In this document: piece after piece, positions 8,815-19,359 of the stretch
Numbering within the stretch: the stretch's first letter is position 1
Layout of the letters: every line of letters starts with the position of its first letter
Assembly: GCA_033725935.1 (NCBI GenBank)
Contig: MU867085.1
Location: forward strand, 372,001 to 436,000
DNA length: 64,000 nt
From: Cladorrhinum sp. PSN259
Lineage: Eukaryota; Ascomycota; Sordariomycetes; Sordariales; Podosporaceae
Reading direction: 5' to 3'
Program-made: the position numbers and the translations under genes
The notes under the pieces: model-generated
What the model was told of the DNA's origin: nothing
Database searches by the model: none
Seen by the model: the letters and a program-made list of their open reading frames with translations, nothing else

Positions 8815-10812
8815 CTAAAAGAAATCATCCCACTCCGAGTCCTCTCCCCAATTGTTGTCATTTCCAGCATTTCCATTCCCAGTATTCCCCGGATTGTCCT
8901 CCTCCCTAACCGGCCATAATCCACCTCCCCCTCCTCCCCTTCCTCCCCTTCCTGTTCCTCTTCCTGTTCCTCCTCCCCCTCTTCCCGTCCCCCTCCTCCC
9001 AGAATGTAACCCACCTGCACCCACCGCAGAAGCTGCACCACCGCTCGGCACCCCCAAATTCCCAATCCCGGTTCTGTTTCCGTTCCCAATCCCGGTTTTG
9101 ACTTCTCTATACACCACCCTCCTCCCCATCCCGACGCCCGGATCAGATTCTGCGTCCTTCCTCCTCCTGCTCGTTACGCTTGCACTTGTACCTGCACCAC
9201 GCACCCCAGTGGAAGAAGACCCAGATCGGGACCCGGGACTCGCGGGACTAATGGGGTACATGGTCCTGGCTAATCGCCCGATGCGAGGTCGATGACTCGG
9301 AGTGCCGGACAAACCGCCCGGGTCCGAGATTGGTGCTGGTCTCCCGCTGGCATTAATACCACCTGAACCACCACCATTACCAGCAGCAGCCGATGCAGTT
9401 TGTTGCTGCTGTTGCTGTTGGGTTTGTGTTTGTGTCGGTGTATTAGGTGTAGGCGGCCGACTCATCTGCGCGTTATTCTCGTCTTGTTCAACTTCACGGT
9501 GCTGTGCTTGGGTTAGAGAGGTGCCGAGGTTGGGTATGTGTGCTGTTGCGCGTTCGCGCTGGGCGAGGATGAGGTCTAGTTCGGCCATCGCTTCGTCTAT
9601 TCTCGCGTCTCCTCCTTCTTCTTTACGTTGTGTTTGTTTGTCGCCTGGCGTTGGTGCAGTTGTAATTGTAACAGCTTGTGTAACAGTAGTCCCAGAACAA
9701 TTTAGTGGACACATGCATGGTCTGCCGACCGTCTTAGTTGCCGGCGGCGCGGGTATCAATCCATACAAAAACTCCCACCAGGGATACCGCTTGACTTTTT
9801 CGTCATCTTGTAAAGTCGTGACGGGATCAGGATACTGCGTGTTTATGGTGACGGGATGTAAGGCCCCCTGCGTAGCGTACCATATCGCCGCGGCCACGAT
9901 GGGCCGGATGGTGTCGAGCTCGTTATTGTTTCTCGGCGCGTAGATTAACGTCCACCCCGCCGGAACTGGGAGAGGTTTCTCTCCGAGGCCGTGATACAGG
10001 AACCGAAAGAACCACTTCTCATTCGCGCAGAGGGGGTGCCGCTCCCCCCAGCCTGCTTCGATCACTGCTTTCACGTCCTCGGGGTGCAACAGAACGTGAA
10101 GGGAACTATCCGTTGCGTGGACGTGGGCTATTTCCCCTCCCCATTCTTCTCGCTGGTTGATTGCTCCCACGGACCGATCGCCCACGTTCCAGAATAACGC
10201 TTGGATGCCGTCTTCCAGAAAAGACATTTTGATCTGGAGGGTTTGGGCATCCGCGAATTGGTACATTCTCAACATGTGGACGAGTCGGTAGAACATGGCC
10301 GGCGATGCCTGTTGGTCGACTTGTCTCGTCGGCGCTACCTTTCGGACGGTAGGTCGGGGGCCTCTTCTCTTCCTGAGAGCGAATATTCTGCCTCTGTATG
10401 GTTCCTCGGTTGGCTTTAATCGAGGAGGTTCGAGGACGTTCACTCGAGCCAGATGTACCAAGAATGCGACGCGGAGCCAGCCTGCCACTGTCGGTTTCTT
10501 GCCTGGTTGGGCGACGTCTCTGTACTCGCCGTAACTCTCCAGAATCCACCAGACGACGATGGAGAACACGTAGTACCAGAATAATCCTGTTGTCCCAAAG
10601 GTGTTGGTGAGCCAGTATGCCACAACCACCGCCGTCGCAAATACGCTGCTGCGCGGCTTGAACCATATCCCGACCAACAGTGGAACCGATGCAAGCAAGA
10701 CATCCCATAGTATTTCGGACGGCGAGTTGTAATATTCTCCCATCACCGACTCGACCGATTCTTCTGGTCGCCGTCGCGCCGGCGGCTGTCGGGGGTCGAA
10801 GAACGAGTACAT
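8815..10812 (-). CDS. Luciferase-domain (DUF5519-type) membrane protein with Gly-rich tail
   Basis: Single exon, 665 aa. Three hydrophobic segments at about 32-52, 58-75 and 77-95 suggest membrane insertion near the N-terminus. Residues about 180-330 match the fungal/bacterial domain called luciferase (DUF5519): EIAHVHATDSSLHVLLHPED, then VIEAGWGERHPLC and WTLIYAPRNNNELDTIRPIV. The domain name comes from remote similarity, and light emission is not implied. From about residue 400 the protein is disordered: a Gln run, then Ser/Gly- and Gly/Arg-rich repeats (TGRGGGGTGRGTGRGGRG, RGG-like) and an acidic Asn/Gly tail (EDSEWDDFF). RGG repeats often bind RNA or are Arg-methylated; whether they do here is inference. 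Confidence 0.8.
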   Translation of the reverse strand: MYSFFDPRQPPARRRPEESVESVMGEYYNSPSEILWDVLLASVPLLVGIWFKPRSSVFATAVVVAYWLTNTFGTTGLFWYYVFSIVVWWILESYGEYRDVAQPGKKPTVAGWLRVAFLVHLARVNVLEPPRLKPTEEPYRGRIFALRKRRGPRPTVRKVAPTRQVDQQASPAMFYRLVHMLRMYQFADAQTLQIKMSFLEDGIQALFWNVGDRSVGAINQREEWGGEIAHVHATDSSLHVLLHPEDVKAVIEAGWGERHPLCANEKWFFRFLYHGLGEKPLPVPAGWTLIYAPRNNNELDTIRPIVAAAIWYATQGALHPVTINTQYPDPVTTLQDDEKVKRYPWWEFLYGLIPAPPATKTVGRPCMCPLNCSGTTVTQAVTITTAPTPGDKQTQRKEEGGDARIDEAMAELDLILAQRERATAHIPNLGTSLTQAQHREVEQDENNAQMSRPPTPNTPTQTQTQQQQQQQTASAAAGNGGGSGGINASGRPAPISDPGGLSGTPSHRPRIGRLARTMYPISPASPGSRSGSSSTGVRGAGTSASVTSRRRKDAESDPGVGMGRRVVYREVKTGIGNGNRTGIGNLGVPSGGAASAVGAGGLHSGRRGTGRGGGGTGRGTGRGGRGGGGGGLWPVREEDNPGNTGNGNAGNDNNWGEDSEWDDFF

Positions 10813-11296
10813 TTCGAGGTTGTCTCCGGGAGAATCTGTCTGGAATGGGAAAATGCGTTTGCGTCAGAGAATACCTCTATCTCGTGAACATGAGCTTGAG
10901 TGGGTCCCATCTTTTTCTTTGTCTGTCTCAGAATAGTATTGTCGCTTGTCGATTCCGTCTTTCTTTGTTCCAAGGCCTCGGTAACACTTCTGGCCGTGGC
11001 ACATTTTCACTTTTTTCTACAAAAAGAATAGTAATTATCAGCAGAGAAAGAAAATGGTATCTATTGCGCGAGTAAAGTAAAATATTGGTCAAAGTGCCTC
11101 ATCTCCATCTCTCACTCAAGTCCCTCAAGCACAACTTCCAGTCCACACCCCCACGGATTGCTCATCAACCATGATATGAAAGGTCACGATTCTTAATAAA
11201 AATAACAAAGAAAACGAACAAGAGAAGAAAGAATTTTCATCCAAACACTGCCATGTAAAAAAGACCAAAGAATAGGAGAAGGAAAATGGTGTCCCA
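10813..11296. other. Intergenic, no gene seen
   Basis: These 484 bases contain the promoter of the luciferase-domain gene and the 3' flank of the NACHT_N gene. No P-loop NTPase coding sequence follows the stop of the latter. Confidence 0.4.
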
Positions 11297-12748
11297 TCAT
11301 GCCAAGCAAGCCGCGTGAGATACATGCACTTGACAGTCCATCTTGTCCGAGTGCTCCGGTTTTACTTCCCAGTGATGACAAGCCTTCTTGTAGAGCCCCG
11401 CTAAATCGTCCAGCACATGGTGACACCCCTGTCGGGCTTCCTTCTCTGCACGTTCCTCGAGCTGAGCGTGGACTTGACACGAGGCGGCCGGCGCTGCCAC
11501 GGATATGGCAACCTTGGGCGCTTCAGTGACGGCGCCGGAAACCGTAGTGGGTTGCACTCGGGCATTTCCCGGCGTGTTGCTCGCAATGACACTCAGCAGG
11601 AGATGCTGAGTTCTCTGAGCGTTAAACTGCTGGAGGTCCTTCTCAAAACTCTCCTCCATATCTTTGATCTGCTGCAAGGTCCCCTCCCAGTCATCCCGTT
11701 TGACCAGACTCCGAAAGAACTCGCGTTTCCGACTCCGATAATAAGAACAGACACTCATCATCTGATAATGAAGAATAGCCGCATACAAATCGGTGATGTT
11801 GCGCTCAAGCTTGCGACGAAGGTGCTGCTCGGGACCCTTGTCACCATTCGAAAGAACCAGGTTGGCCAGATCCCAGTACCATTCCATTCGCTTGGCAATA
11901 TAAACGATGCCCTCGCGGTTGCTTTGCATCTCCTTGCGCGGGTTCTGAAGCACCTCAAGAATGACAGAGATACCGGCCCAAGCGAGCGCAGCTTGCGGTG
12001 ACGCTTGGACGGCCGAGTCGAGAACCCCCTTTAGGAACTGGGTGACCTGGAAAAAGTTGTCCAGCCCTTCGGTCAGCATGTGAGCTGTATGTGCCTTTTG
12101 GATGCCTTGGTGGACCAGCTGCTGCATTTGGTGGCGTCTCGCATTGTGTTCGTGGGCAATAGTGATGGCGGTACCTCCTTGCTGTGCTTGATTGCGGATG
12201 AGGAAGTTGTCGCAGAGAATTTCTTCGTATCCTGCTACTAGGTGTGATTTCTCTCGGGAGACCTGATCGTAGGCCTGATTCCAAAGACTTTCTGCGACGC
12301 TGTCGACGTTGATTGCGTGAACCAGACGATTATGGACTGCGAAAAGCCCGTGGGTAATCCTCTTGGACTCGTGTCGATGTAGGCCCAACACCATGATGAC
12401 TGAAGCTTGAAGTGACGGAAAAGAACTGACGGAAACAGAGGGATTCTTGGACAAGGGACAATAACGATACCCAGGTATCACTGATAAATTTGTCAAGTCA
12501 TCTGTCGCATGAGCGGAGCGTGAACCATAGATACGGTCAAGTGTCATGTGAATTGCGTTGATGCCCAAGAGTTGGGCCCGTGTAGCCATTGTCCGTGTCT
12601 GCCAATGACATTTCGAGGCCCCCCACAGATAGATCCAATAAAAGTCTCGCCGGGGAGAAGCTTCTTCTGATTGCCAGGAATAAGTCCTTTCCACCGATTG
12701 CTTTAACCCCATGTTGGGCATGATCAAATTTTGGGAGAGGGTGATCAT
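11297..12748 (-). CDS. Lone NACHT_N (fungal NLR N-terminal) domain protein, no NACHT ATPase
   Basis: The open frame is intronless. Its first ATG is at 12748 (483 aa), but a start at 12589 or nearer the domain is possible because the first ~120 residues look unstructured. From LWNQAYDQVSREKSHLVAGY onward the sequence matches the NWD NACHT-NTPase N-terminal domain found in fungal NLR/STAND proteins: VTQFLKGVLDSAVQASPQAA, LAWAGISVILEVLQNP, NREGIVYIAKRMEWYWDLAN, LYAAILHYQMMSVCSYYR and KRDDWEGTLQQIKDMEESF are diagnostic. In complete NLRs a NACHT P-loop ATPase and WD/ankyrin repeats follow; here the frame ends after a short His/Cys-rich tail. It is either a genuine one-domain adaptor/effector-like protein or a truncated NLR. 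Confidence 0.8.
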   Translation of the reverse strand: MITLSQNLIMPNMGLKQSVERTYSWQSEEASPRRDFYWIYLWGASKCHWQTRTMATRAQLLGINAIHMTLDRIYGSRSAHATDDLTNLSVIPGYRYCPLSKNPSVSVSSFPSLQASVIMVLGLHRHESKRITHGLFAVHNRLVHAINVDSVAESLWNQAYDQVSREKSHLVAGYEEILCDNFLIRNQAQQGGTAITIAHEHNARRHQMQQLVHQGIQKAHTAHMLTEGLDNFFQVTQFLKGVLDSAVQASPQAALAWAGISVILEVLQNPRKEMQSNREGIVYIAKRMEWYWDLANLVLSNGDKGPEQHLRRKLERNITDLYAAILHYQMMSVCSYYRSRKREFFRSLVKRDDWEGTLQQIKDMEESFEKDLQQFNAQRTQHLLLSVIASNTPGNARVQPTTVSGAVTEAPKVAISVAAPAASCQVHAQLEERAEKEARQGCHHVLDDLAGLYKKACHHWEVKPEHSDKMDCQVHVSHAACLA

Positions 12749-13333
12749 GAGTGCATGTGCAGAGAGATAAGCATTATTTGTTGCTGGATGCAACGGACAC
12801 TATATGCACGCTAGCTTCGATTGGAAATATGGCGATAAGAAAACCATCATGTTTCCAATGGTGATATAGAAACAACCCAGCGGCATCCTCCATGGTCGCT
12901 GGTAGAGTTTCCGCTTCCGGAAACTGAGGCACCCCAAACTTTTGAGCCGGAAGCAATCCGAGTGAGCCAGCCCCGTTTGGTAAGAGCCATTGGCTACCTT
13001 TCATTACTGGAGGGGAGGGCCTCGGTATCCCATGCTACTAGGCTGGAGTCGCTCGGGAGTCAGGAGTTGAGCTCCATATATAATCTAGTTATTATTCCTT
13101 GGCTCCTTTGAAGCCACCACATACGGTGGCTGTGGACATGCCGAAAACAGATATTTGGCGTTTATCCGGCCTTAACTTGGCCGGTATCGTATGTCCCGTT
13201 GAAGATCCGGTGTATTTTTCGGAGGCTGCCAGCAGACCTAAACATAAGAGTACCTAAAATAAAAGGCTCTGTGATAGTATATATACAGAAGAAAGCCTAG
13301 GTATTCTGCTCAATAATGCCTTAGCTGGAATAT
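12749..13333. other. Intergenic, no convincing gene
   Basis: A 76-codon open frame on the minus strand (12774-13004) has a hydrophobic second half but no family resemblance. It could be remnant 5' sequence of the NLR-type gene. Nothing else is seen. Confidence 0.35.
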
Positions 13334-15244
13334 CTATGCCATCCTCGCCTGCACCTTAGCCCCCCAATTCTGCAACTGCTTCAAACTGGCCAACTTCGGC
13401 CCAGTAATGTACGCGCCGCCTCTACCTTCAGGCGCTCTCTCTATAACCTCAACATCCGTCGCCACCTTTGAGGGGCTGTCAGCGAAAGTAGTGATATACA
13501 CCCTAGGGTGCCCCTCATCATGCTGGCCACCCCCCTCTGCAACATGAACATTATGCGCCAGCAGAGCAATGGTCGAGTCCTTCCAAAGCCCCGGTCCACC
13601 CATCTTCCTCATCTTACTGCTCCTCACAATAACCAAAACAAAAAACACGATCGCGATGACTTGCGTCAGGACCGTCGGGATGACCCACCGCCACCTAACC
13701 TCGACATGCACAACCGTGTAAATACTTGTTCCTTCGGCAATAACTCTACTGCTGCTGCTATTTCCAGACGACCTTAAATGATCAGTCATGCTACTGACCA
13801 TGTTTCCAAAAGTCTCTGCAATGTTTCCGGTCCTAAACGCGTCCCCAATCCCCTGCGGAGGGGCCGGCGCGCTCTCCCCTCCGTATATCGTCCCCGCGAA
13901 CCGGCTGGAGCTAAACAGCACCACCAGGGCGGAGATGTCCTGTGCGCGGGCGGTCATGGTCACCGGCAGGTCGTCCGAGGTCTCGTTGAACGTGACATTG
14001 TACACCCTCGTCAGCGGATCGCGATCCTTGCTCAGGTCGATAACTCCCCGGCCGAGAGGAACGGTTTCTTCCTTGCCGATGACGAACTTGTTGTCTCGGA
14101 CGGAGACGTTGGAATACCGATGCGCCACGAGACTGATGTCGCACTCCGTAATCTCGAACCCGTCCGCGCGGATGGCGTATTGCGAGTTCAACTCGGCCCG
14201 AAAGACGGCGATTTTTGAAATGTTTGGAGACAGATTGATGGCGGTGAAGCCGTTGGTGTAGGTCGCGTTGAGGATGGGACGGCTCTGAACGATGACGACG
14301 GGCTGGTACGACGTCGCCGAGTACTTGGTGTCGAGTACGATTCCCCCGGGGGTCGTGATGTTGCCGCCCCCGCTCTTGAGGTCCTTGGTCACGCCGCTCC
14401 ACAACGTCACGTTCGAAGGAACGCGACGCAGTGTCTCGGCGGTGACGTCTTGACAGGCGCTCGCGAAACCGAGGGAGTAGTAGGTGTCCGGCCACGTGCA
14501 ATTCGCCGCCGATGGGCAGTTGAAGACGGCGGGCGAGTCGAGATGAAAAAGCCCTCGGTAGATTGCGCCTTGAAGAAACACATCGGCCGACACCGGTTCG
14601 ACTCTTATCTCCATCGGGAGCAATTTATCTTGATCGTTGCTCAAGCCACCTGGAAGATTGAGACTGCTGCCTCGACGGCCATGTCCATCATAGTCGTGCG
14701 CGAGACCAAAAGAAGCTTTGCCGTCGTTTGTAAAGACCTCCCGGGGGACCAGCTGTATGATTTGCTGAACCGAGGGATCGACCCCGAGCAGGAGCAAGGT
14801 AGCCAGAGCGCCCCAGCTTGCCAGGACAAACGGCTTGCGAAAGACCAGGAGAATCGACCCGAGGGGGCCGCGGCTGGCTTGATCGAAGAGGTCAAAGTCT
14901 GTCAACGTTTTTGGCTTGGAACTTTGAAAGTACGACCATTTTTGTTGGCTGATGGCGGCGCCTATGGCGCAGAGGATGGAGGATTTGGAGACGGTGGTGA
15001 GAACGGCGAGGGTGGACGGTATGCTCAGATCGAAGAGCATGCTCCATTCGCTCGCCGGGCGATGCTCCATGACGAAAAGAATGACGAGGATGCATCCGGT
15101 GCAAGCCAAACTCAGTATCATGGCAATTATTTCAAATAGCCACCACCCACCGAGCCGGTGCCAGAGCCATTTGAACCGCAGTCGAGGTTCTCGAGGTTTT
15201 GACATGGCCTCGTCGAGGAAGACGCCTGAGGACGTTTGGTCCAT
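13334..15244 (-). CDS. DUF3176 membrane protein (paralogue A)
   Basis: Single exon, 636 aa, ATG at 15244. It has the DUF3176 layout: an N-terminal membrane block (GGWWLFEIIAMILSLACTGC and following), the conserved segments IPSTLAVLTTVSKSSILCAI, GAAISQQKWSYF and LTDFDLFDQASRGPLGSI, then a transmembrane stretch ASWGALATLLLLGVDPSVQQ. A large extracytoplasmic domain follows with Cys (CPSAANCTWPDTYYSLGFAS) and many N-glycosylation sequons. A last membrane segment lies at about 545-565 (VIPTVLTQVIAIVFFVLVIV), and the short C-terminal tail ends in a conserved VYITGPKL-like motif (AYITGPKLASLKQL). The biochemical role of DUF3176 proteins is not known to me. It is divergent from a paralogue at 16713. 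Confidence 0.9.
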   Translation of the reverse strand: MDQTSSGVFLDEAMSKPREPRLRFKWLWHRLGGWWLFEIIAMILSLACTGCILVILFVMEHRPASEWSMLFDLSIPSTLAVLTTVSKSSILCAIGAAISQQKWSYFQSSKPKTLTDFDLFDQASRGPLGSILLVFRKPFVLASWGALATLLLLGVDPSVQQIIQLVPREVFTNDGKASFGLAHDYDGHGRRGSSLNLPGGLSNDQDKLLPMEIRVEPVSADVFLQGAIYRGLFHLDSPAVFNCPSAANCTWPDTYYSLGFASACQDVTAETLRRVPSNVTLWSGVTKDLKSGGGNITTPGGIVLDTKYSATSYQPVVIVQSRPILNATYTNGFTAINLSPNISKIAVFRAELNSQYAIRADGFEITECDISLVAHRYSNVSVRDNKFVIGKEETVPLGRGVIDLSKDRDPLTRVYNVTFNETSDDLPVTMTARAQDISALVVLFSSSRFAGTIYGGESAPAPPQGIGDAFRTGNIAETFGNMVSSMTDHLRSSGNSSSSRVIAEGTSIYTVVHVEVRWRWVIPTVLTQVIAIVFFVLVIVRSSKMRKMGGPGLWKDSTIALLAHNVHVAEGGGQHDEGHPRVYITTFADSPSKVATDVEVIERAPEGRGGAYITGPKLASLKQLQNWGAKVQARMA

Positions 15245-16712
15245 GGCGCGTTGGCTCGAGGGAGTAAGAGGGAAGGACGAGATTGTTTTAGAAGAGTAGT
15301 GGCAACGAGCCCCTTTTCAGCATTGAGGGAAAAACACTCCATAATACCCGGATAATGTCCAACGAGAAGTCTCTGACGTGGTATTATTATTGTGGGCAGT
15401 CACGTCACCCCTTGCAGTTATTCTCGCTTTGGCTTCAAGTTTCGCACGCTCGACGAGACTGAGCTGGCACTGGGTCGCGCTCACTACTGCCTGTCATCTT
15501 CAAACCGTGCACGAAAGATGCCTACATTGAAAGGTTCCGGGAGGAGTGATAGGACGTTGCGCTACCTAAGATACTATGCTAAAAAATTAAAAATTAAAAT
15601 TCAAGAGCACGTAGGTCTCTTTTAGGTGTTGCGATATCGACCCCAAGCTGCACAAAGAACCGAGGAGGTTGAAGTAATTCGTACTGTGCCACCTGCAAGC
15701 CGGCGACAAATATCACTTTCGGTACCGCGCATGGGACATTTGAATTTGTCTTAGTTTCTGTTGTCACGAAACAAGGGGCCCAAGATGCTGCAATGCACTC
15801 TTTCTGGCCACTCAGTATTGGTCTTTAGCAACTCACTTCCAGCAAGTCGGTAACCCTACCTCGCAAGTATCTGGCGCCCACTACCGAGTACACGTTGTGG
15901 TATAGGTCGGAGCGTTATCGGGCATAACCGGAAGAGAAAAAAATAAAACGCGAACAATTATTATACAATTATACACACTTTATCTGCACATGGCTCGATT
16001 GATAGGGCACGACTAGGTCGCAGGCACCACTAGCCGACAACGCCTACAACCAAGATCTCGCGATACCTTCAACTGTCGCCAGATGTGGTGATAAGGCCAG
16101 CTACCAGGGCATTTGCCATAGGCGCACATAATCAAGAACCACACTAGGCAACCTTCGCAATCCATCTTCCACTTTAAATACAGTACCGAGTACACGTTCT
16201 GCAAGTCAAAATCCAGTATGAGACTAGCATTTGACCAAGTGTAGGGCCGTGCCCGCCATGGGCATCGACGCGTTTCATTCGAATCATGTAGTCGGCAAAA
16301 TGTCTCGACATCAAGCTGACCATACATGGGTGATTTAATGTCGCTGCTATGAAAAAAAAAAGTCCATCTGGAGATATGAGAGACGGAAGCGGATCGATCG
16401 TCATTCTAGCTCCATCTGGGGCGAAAACCACGGGGTTCAACACATTCTGGAACATTAATACCCGCCGAGACAATCTCGGTGGGTTTCTCCACACCTCGCG
16501 ATTGGCGCACTCGTGCAGGATTCTCCTTGGCGATGTGACACAAACAAGCAGCGACTGGGCAGGCTTTGCGGTTGGGCAACAATCAAGTCCGAGCAGTCAA
16601 CTCCCGCTCCACAACCGCAATTTATTAAAAGTGTTGAATTTTTCCCATTCTTCAACTTTCCAAATGTAGATTCGGTCTTATTGAGTCGGCAAGCAGCAGG
16701 TAATTCACCATC
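15245..16712. other. Shared intergenic region of the two DUF3176 genes, containing a repeat insertion
   Basis: The two DUF3176 genes are transcribed away from each other across this 1.47 kb, which must hold both promoters. A SINE-like insertion occupies 15897-16183. The remainder has no supported gene. Confidence 0.5.
15897..16183 (-). repeat. SINE-like dispersed element, copy 2 (287 bp, with target-site duplication)
   Basis: The element is bounded by a perfect 15-bp direct repeat, TACCGAGTACACGTT, at 15882-15896 and 16184-16198. Read on the minus strand it begins CTGTATTTAAAGTGGAAG, contains a degenerate form of the internal palindrome, passes through a T-rich stretch and ends with the hairpin GTTATGCCCGATAAC and a short variable tail. 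The exact duplication of variable-length target fits LINE-type target-primed reverse transcription. Confidence 0.9.
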
Positions 16713-18629
16713 ATGGACTTGGACTCCTCCAACCCATTTTTGAAGGACGGCAATCCCATCTCACCGCAACCGCATCCGGAGTCTCGGGGCCGGACATGGG
16801 TCAGGGGCTGGTGGCTCGAGGTCGTTGGTGTGTTGGTCAGTTTGTTATGCACGGCAAGCATTCTTGTCATCCTCATTGTGATGGATGGCCAGCCACTGGG
16901 CCAATGGAAACTGCCGTACCTGAGTCTCCCTACCACGCTCTCAATTTTTACCACCACGTCCAAGTCGGCCATCCTCTTTGGCATCGGTGCAGCCATCAGC
17001 CAGGAGAAGTGGCGACACTTTACGCAAAGGCGTCCCCAGAGGCTGATCGACCTTGACCTCTTCGACCAAGCAAGCCGCGGACCTCAAGGATCATTCTTTC
17101 TACTCTTCAAAAAGCCAAAGGTCCTAGCTAGTTGGGGTGCTTTGGCGACACTCCTTTTGCTGGCTGTCGACCCGACGGTTCAACAAATCATTGATCTTCC
17201 TACCGACGACGACCAGGTCGACGATGGCAAAGCTTCGTTTGGTCTTGCGCACAACTATAGCCATGGGTATAGGAATCCCAACATGCGCGACACACTACCC
17301 GATGACTCTGGTCTTTTTCGGGTTGAAGGTGAGTACCTATAAGCCTTGGTGTATGTGTGACGGCACTAATATTTGGTTTTGCCATCATCAGCCGCGACGG
17401 CCGACGTCGCCATGCAGGGTGCCATGTACAGAGGACTATACAACCTCGATGACCCCGCCGTTTACAACTGCAATTCTAACTGTACCTGGCCTGGGCCCTT
17501 CTTTTCGCTCGGCTTCGCTAGCACCTGTCTCGACGTCAAGGAAGCGACCTTGAAGGCATCAAATGTTTCGTTCTACGACGACAGCCCCCAGGGAACAGGG
17601 GGCATACTCACCACTCCGGGAAATGTCTCCCTCAAAGCGGTATTCTCGTCAACATCGTGGCAGCCTGTCGTCTCTGTTAACAGCAGCCGCCTGCTTACCG
17701 TCAAAGTGGAGAGAGATGAAAAAGGCGTTGCCACCAGCATCAGCATTCCCCCAGACATTGCGCGCATGGCCGTGTTTCGGGCGCCGTACGATGCAACAAA
17801 CTATAACCTCCTCCGCAAGAGCATCGAGATCATCGAGTGCGATATCCGTCTCGTGGTGCACCGCTATTCGAACGTTGAGGTGATCAACAATAATTTTACC
17901 ATTGGTTCCCAGGAAACGATTGCGCTCGACCACGCCCAAGTGACGAATCGAAATGAAAGTTACACGGCGACCTTCAAGGTCCATTCCGCGCCCGCCGAGC
18001 CCGAGGTTCCCGTCATGACCGTCTCGATGGCCGACTTGACCACCATCCTGGCCTTCCTGAGCAGTGACCGGTTTGTTGGCATTATTTACGCCGGAGAGGG
18101 GGAACTGACTCCTGAGCCGCAAGGCATATCGGATGCGTTCCTTGCTGGAAACATCTCTCAGTCCTTCGAGAACATGGCTAAGAGCATGACTAATCAGCTC
18201 CGGTCGACCTATGACGTGACGGCCGAGGGAACAAGTATTTATCAGGTCATTACTGTCAAGGTCCGATGGTTCTGGATCATACCGACGCTGGTCACGCAGG
18301 TCATCTCGGTGGTCTTCTGCTTTTTAGTCATTCTGAAGAGTAGCAGAAGCAACAAGCCTGGTCGTGGTATAGTCAAGCTTTGGAAGGACTCGACTCTTGC
18401 CGTTTTGACGCATAGTGTTGCGGGGAACGCCGGTTCTAATGGTCTATCGGAAACGGAAAGTGGCCACAGCGGGGCATACATCTCTAGCTCCAAGGTGATG
18501 ACCGATATTGTGACGGAGATCAAGGCCGATGTTGATACGGCGGCGGGAGTGTATATAAACGGGCCGAAGGTGACGACTTTGAAGGAACTGAAAACCTGGG
18601 GGGAAAAGGTGGAGGGGAGGATAGTTTAG
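16713..18629 (+). CDS. DUF3176 membrane protein (paralogue B), 2 exons
   Basis: Exons 16713-17328 and 17392-18629, with a 63-nt GT..AG intron and phase-1 junction, give 617 aa. It follows paralogue A along its length: STFTTTSKSAILFGIGAAIS-like core (LSIFTTTSKSAILFGIGAAI), LIDLDLFDQASRGPQGSFFL, ASWGALATLLLLAVDPTVQQ, the Cys motif YNCNSNCTWPGPFFSLGFAS, a late membrane segment (IPTLVTQVISVVFCFLVIL) and the ending VYINGPKVTTLKELKTWGEK. The extracytoplasmic domain carries many N-glycosylation sequons. The intron is absent from paralogue A. Function is unknown; a membrane-anchored surface or sensor role is inference only. Confidence 0.9.
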
Positions 18630-19359
18630 TAGTCAAGTGAAATTGAGGACTGCAAGTCTTTGGGAGATGATGATGACAAAAGAGTTTTCCATGGTCGATC
18701 GCGACGGTGACATACCATACTTTGAACCCATGCTCTAATATCTCTCTCAGCCCGAGGATGACGAGCAAAATATGGTGGGAGGCGACATTCTCCTCTTAAA
18801 TCTACACGGAAATAATGACTCTCGAAAGTTGATGAGAAAAGTGATGGAACTGCTCTGTTGGCCGCACCTTGTAAATCGAGTCTTTCGCGCAGTCAAACCT
18901 CTCCACGCAGTCGAACCTGTCCAAACAGCCGAGGGTTACTGTCGATTCAAAAGCAACCAGTTCTCATTATCCCCAGGAACAAACCAAGGGGATCTATAAC
19001 GTGAAGATTTCATTGTGTAATGGTGGCGATCGACTCATCTCCAGTTGAACCGTGACTCTAGCAATACCCGATCTGTGGCCACCAGTTCAGTGTTGCCTGT
19101 GAAACAAAAAAAAAAAAAGAATCACAGGTGCCACTACAACACCCCGGTCCAGTCCTCTGTGTCATAACTCCTTCGCATCATAGGAATAACTAGCATCAAG
19201 TTTCCCTTGATGCAGCATTTGCAAGATTACCACACTCGCGGCACTTCTGTTGGCGAAAATAAAATATATTTTGTTACTTCAACCCGCAATCTCAATCCCC
19301 GGCAAAGTCTTTCAAACCTTGAATTTTGCTTGGGCCTTCCCTAATCACGCCTCGAAACA
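18630..19359. other. Intergenic, no gene seen
   Basis: About 730 bases, including an A-run near 19107-19118. Small open frames on either strand show no protein-like features. Confidence 0.4.
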
